From Sulfurimonas sp. (GTDB lineage Bacteria; Campylobacterota; Campylobacteria; Campylobacterales; Sulfurimonadaceae), in contig JALSKR010000248.1 of NCBI GenBank assembly GCA_026988735.1, forward strand, positions 1-8,229: 8,229 nt of DNA. Reading direction: 5' to 3'. Made by a program: the position numbers and the translations under genes. Below the pieces are notes generated by a model. The model saw only the letters and a list, made by a program, of their open reading frames with translations, did no database searches and had not been told where the DNA came from. Positions within the stretch are counted from its first letter, which is position 1. Every line of letters begins with the position of its first letter. Shown here in pieces: positions 7,041 through 8,229 of the stretch.

Positions 7041-8229
7041 TATATTACTCTCGCTATTTTGGATTTTTCAAATCTATATCTGCTAAAATCCTGACCTAAA
7101 TCGAAGGTAGGATTGAGTGCTATAGTTCCTTTTAGTTCTTCATCTTGTTTAAAAACTCTTTGTATCGTTTTTGATGCAAAGCTTATTTCAACTACATCAC
7201 CATCTGCAATCTTTGCAGCTGCTGCAAACTGAGCCGAGCCTCTTAATGTCGTATCTTTTTCCAACTGATGTGTTTTATTTGTAAACGCATTAAATTGCAA
7301 AACAGGGTTACAATTGTAAATCACACTTCCGTTAAATTCAGGCAACTCTTCAATCGGTGCTACTTCTGAATCTGTTTCACATGTAACTTCATCTAAAATA
7401 TAGCCCCTTTTATCTTCACCATAAGGTGTTAAAAAGTTTTCTAAATCATCAAAAGCAATTGCTTTAAAACCTTTTGATCTGTCGAGCTCTTTTGTATAAT
7501 CAATAGTATTTTCTTTTTTCAGACCAAGAGCATTTGCTATATCATTCAAAGTATATCCTTCAAAAGGAAGTGCTACATTCAACGGAAGCACCTGATTGTC
7601 AATATTAACAACTGTTCCTTCCACTTGATTAAGTGCCGGCATCGCTAGATCGGAATCTTTTAAAGATGACATTATAAAGTCACCTTCTGCATTATAAGCA
7701 ACAATATTGCCTATATTTTCATCAGTGTCGAGTTTACATGTAAGGGCAACCCCTGCAGTATTTACTTCTGTAGGAATAATCAGCAATGAAAATTCAGTAT
7801 ATTTTTCAATCAAAGCTGCCAGTTTCGCAATATTTTTTGCGCGCTTGTGAGCAAACACATCACTGCCGATGATAAGTACATGTTTTTGTGCTCTTTGAAA
7901 TGATTTTGTCATAAGTTTCAGTTCATCGTCGCCTACATTGCTTTCAGCCTCAAGATATCCTAAGTCCAAATCATCCAAAAATGCTTTTGTCTCATCATCT
8001 ATATCTCTGTTTTGAAGAAGTTCATGCACCAAAAGTGCCATAACACCCTCTTCTGTACCTACTTCATATTTCATAAACTGTGTTGCAGTATTTTTCATTA
8101 AAGCATCTTCAAGAGGATGTGCGTAAACTATTTTAGCACCGTTATGCTGAGACGCTGTCCGCACTGCATAACGTACCATCGGATTATCAGTAGCCAGGCG
8201 TGTACCAATAATTATAATTGCATCTGCCT
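7040..8229 (-). CDS. NuoG-like complex I subunit, second copy, C-terminal part only (cut by window edge)
   Basis: The frame is open from the right edge to the TAA at 7042-7040 and encodes 395 visible residues. An ATG at 8179 could be taken as a start, but the 16 codons before it (ADAIIIIGTRLATDNP) align with the internal NuoG stretch FIVSVGSALKTDNP, so the gene continues beyond the window. The visible part matches the C-terminal half of the neighbouring NuoG throughout. Examples are GVALTCKLD against GVALICDLD, YNAEGDFIMSSL against YNTEGDFVLSGL, MPALNQVEGT against MPAINQQEGT, GYTLNDIANALG against GYELNDIAKALG, and a final YRF motif. It is therefore a molybdopterin-oxidoreductase-like domain of NuoG type. 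No Fe-S Cys motif is visible in this part; only scattered cysteines occur. Whether an N-terminal Fe-S module exists cannot be told. The tight 1-nt overlap with nuoG suggests the two are made together, perhaps as partners in the same complex. Confidence 0.9.
   Translation of the reverse strand, partial: ADAIIIIGTRLATDNPMVRYAVRTASQHNGAKIVYAHPLEDALMKNTATQFMKYEVGTEEGVMALLVHELLQNRDIDDETKAFLDDLDLGYLEAESNVGDDELKLMTKSFQRAQKHVLIIGSDVFAHKRAKNIAKLAALIEKYTEFSLLIIPTEVNTAGVALTCKLDTDENIGNIVAYNAEGDFIMSSLKDSDLAMPALNQVEGTVVNIDNQVLPLNVALPFEGYTLNDIANALGLKKENTIDYTKELDRSKGFKAIAFDDLENFLTPYGEDKRGYILDEVTCETDSEVAPIEELPEFNGSVIYNCNPVLQFNAFTNKTHQLEKDTTLRGSAQFAAAAKIADGDVVEISFASKTIQRVFKQDEELKGTIALNPTFDLGQDFSRYRFEKSKIARVI

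Noticed and set aside
7040..8179. The NuoG-like gene starting at the ATG at 8179
   Set aside because: In-frame codons before this Met align with the interior of NuoG up to the window edge, so this Met is internal and the gene is cut by the window.

Overview
The window is a continuous piece of a respiratory complex I (nuo) operon, all on the minus strand. Read in the direction of transcription, from high to low coordinates, the order is: 3' part of a NuoG-like gene, nuoG, nuoH, nuoI, nuoJ, nuoK, nuoL, 5' end of nuoM. Both ends of the window cut through genes. Essentially every base is coding: the longest gap between genes is 12 nt, two junctions overlap, and there is no internal promoter or terminator that I can see.

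The DNA is AT-rich. The operon order, the NuoI and NuoH sequence styles and the presence of a second NuoG-like protein suggest a member of the Campylobacterota (Epsilonproteobacteria), possibly a Sulfurimonas/Sulfurovum-like sulfur oxidiser. The phylum is inferred from remembered family resemblance, not from a search, and the genus is a guess.

Region by region: positions 7040-8229 hold the C-terminal 395 codons of a NuoG-like protein whose N-terminus lies outside the window. Positions 4554-7040 hold a complete NuoG with a full set of Fe-S ligand motifs. Positions 3561-4550 encode NuoH, which forms the quinone channel, and 2932-3549 encode NuoI, with two [4Fe-4S] clusters. Positions 2353-2919 and 2048-2356 encode the small membrane subunits NuoJ and NuoK, 125-2044 the antiporter-like NuoL, and 1-121 the first 40 codons of NuoM.

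Together the products carry electrons along the Fe-S chain (NuoG to NuoI, then NuoB outside the window) to quinone at the NuoH interface. The energy is coupled to proton pumping through NuoJ, K, L and M. The main point worth a second look is that two NuoG-type proteins are encoded in tandem with a 1-nt overlap, and only the complete one carries a long Lys/Glu/Val-rich insert. Apart from this the region is an ordinary, intact housekeeping operon, and I see no mobile element, CRISPR array, RNA gene or unknown system.
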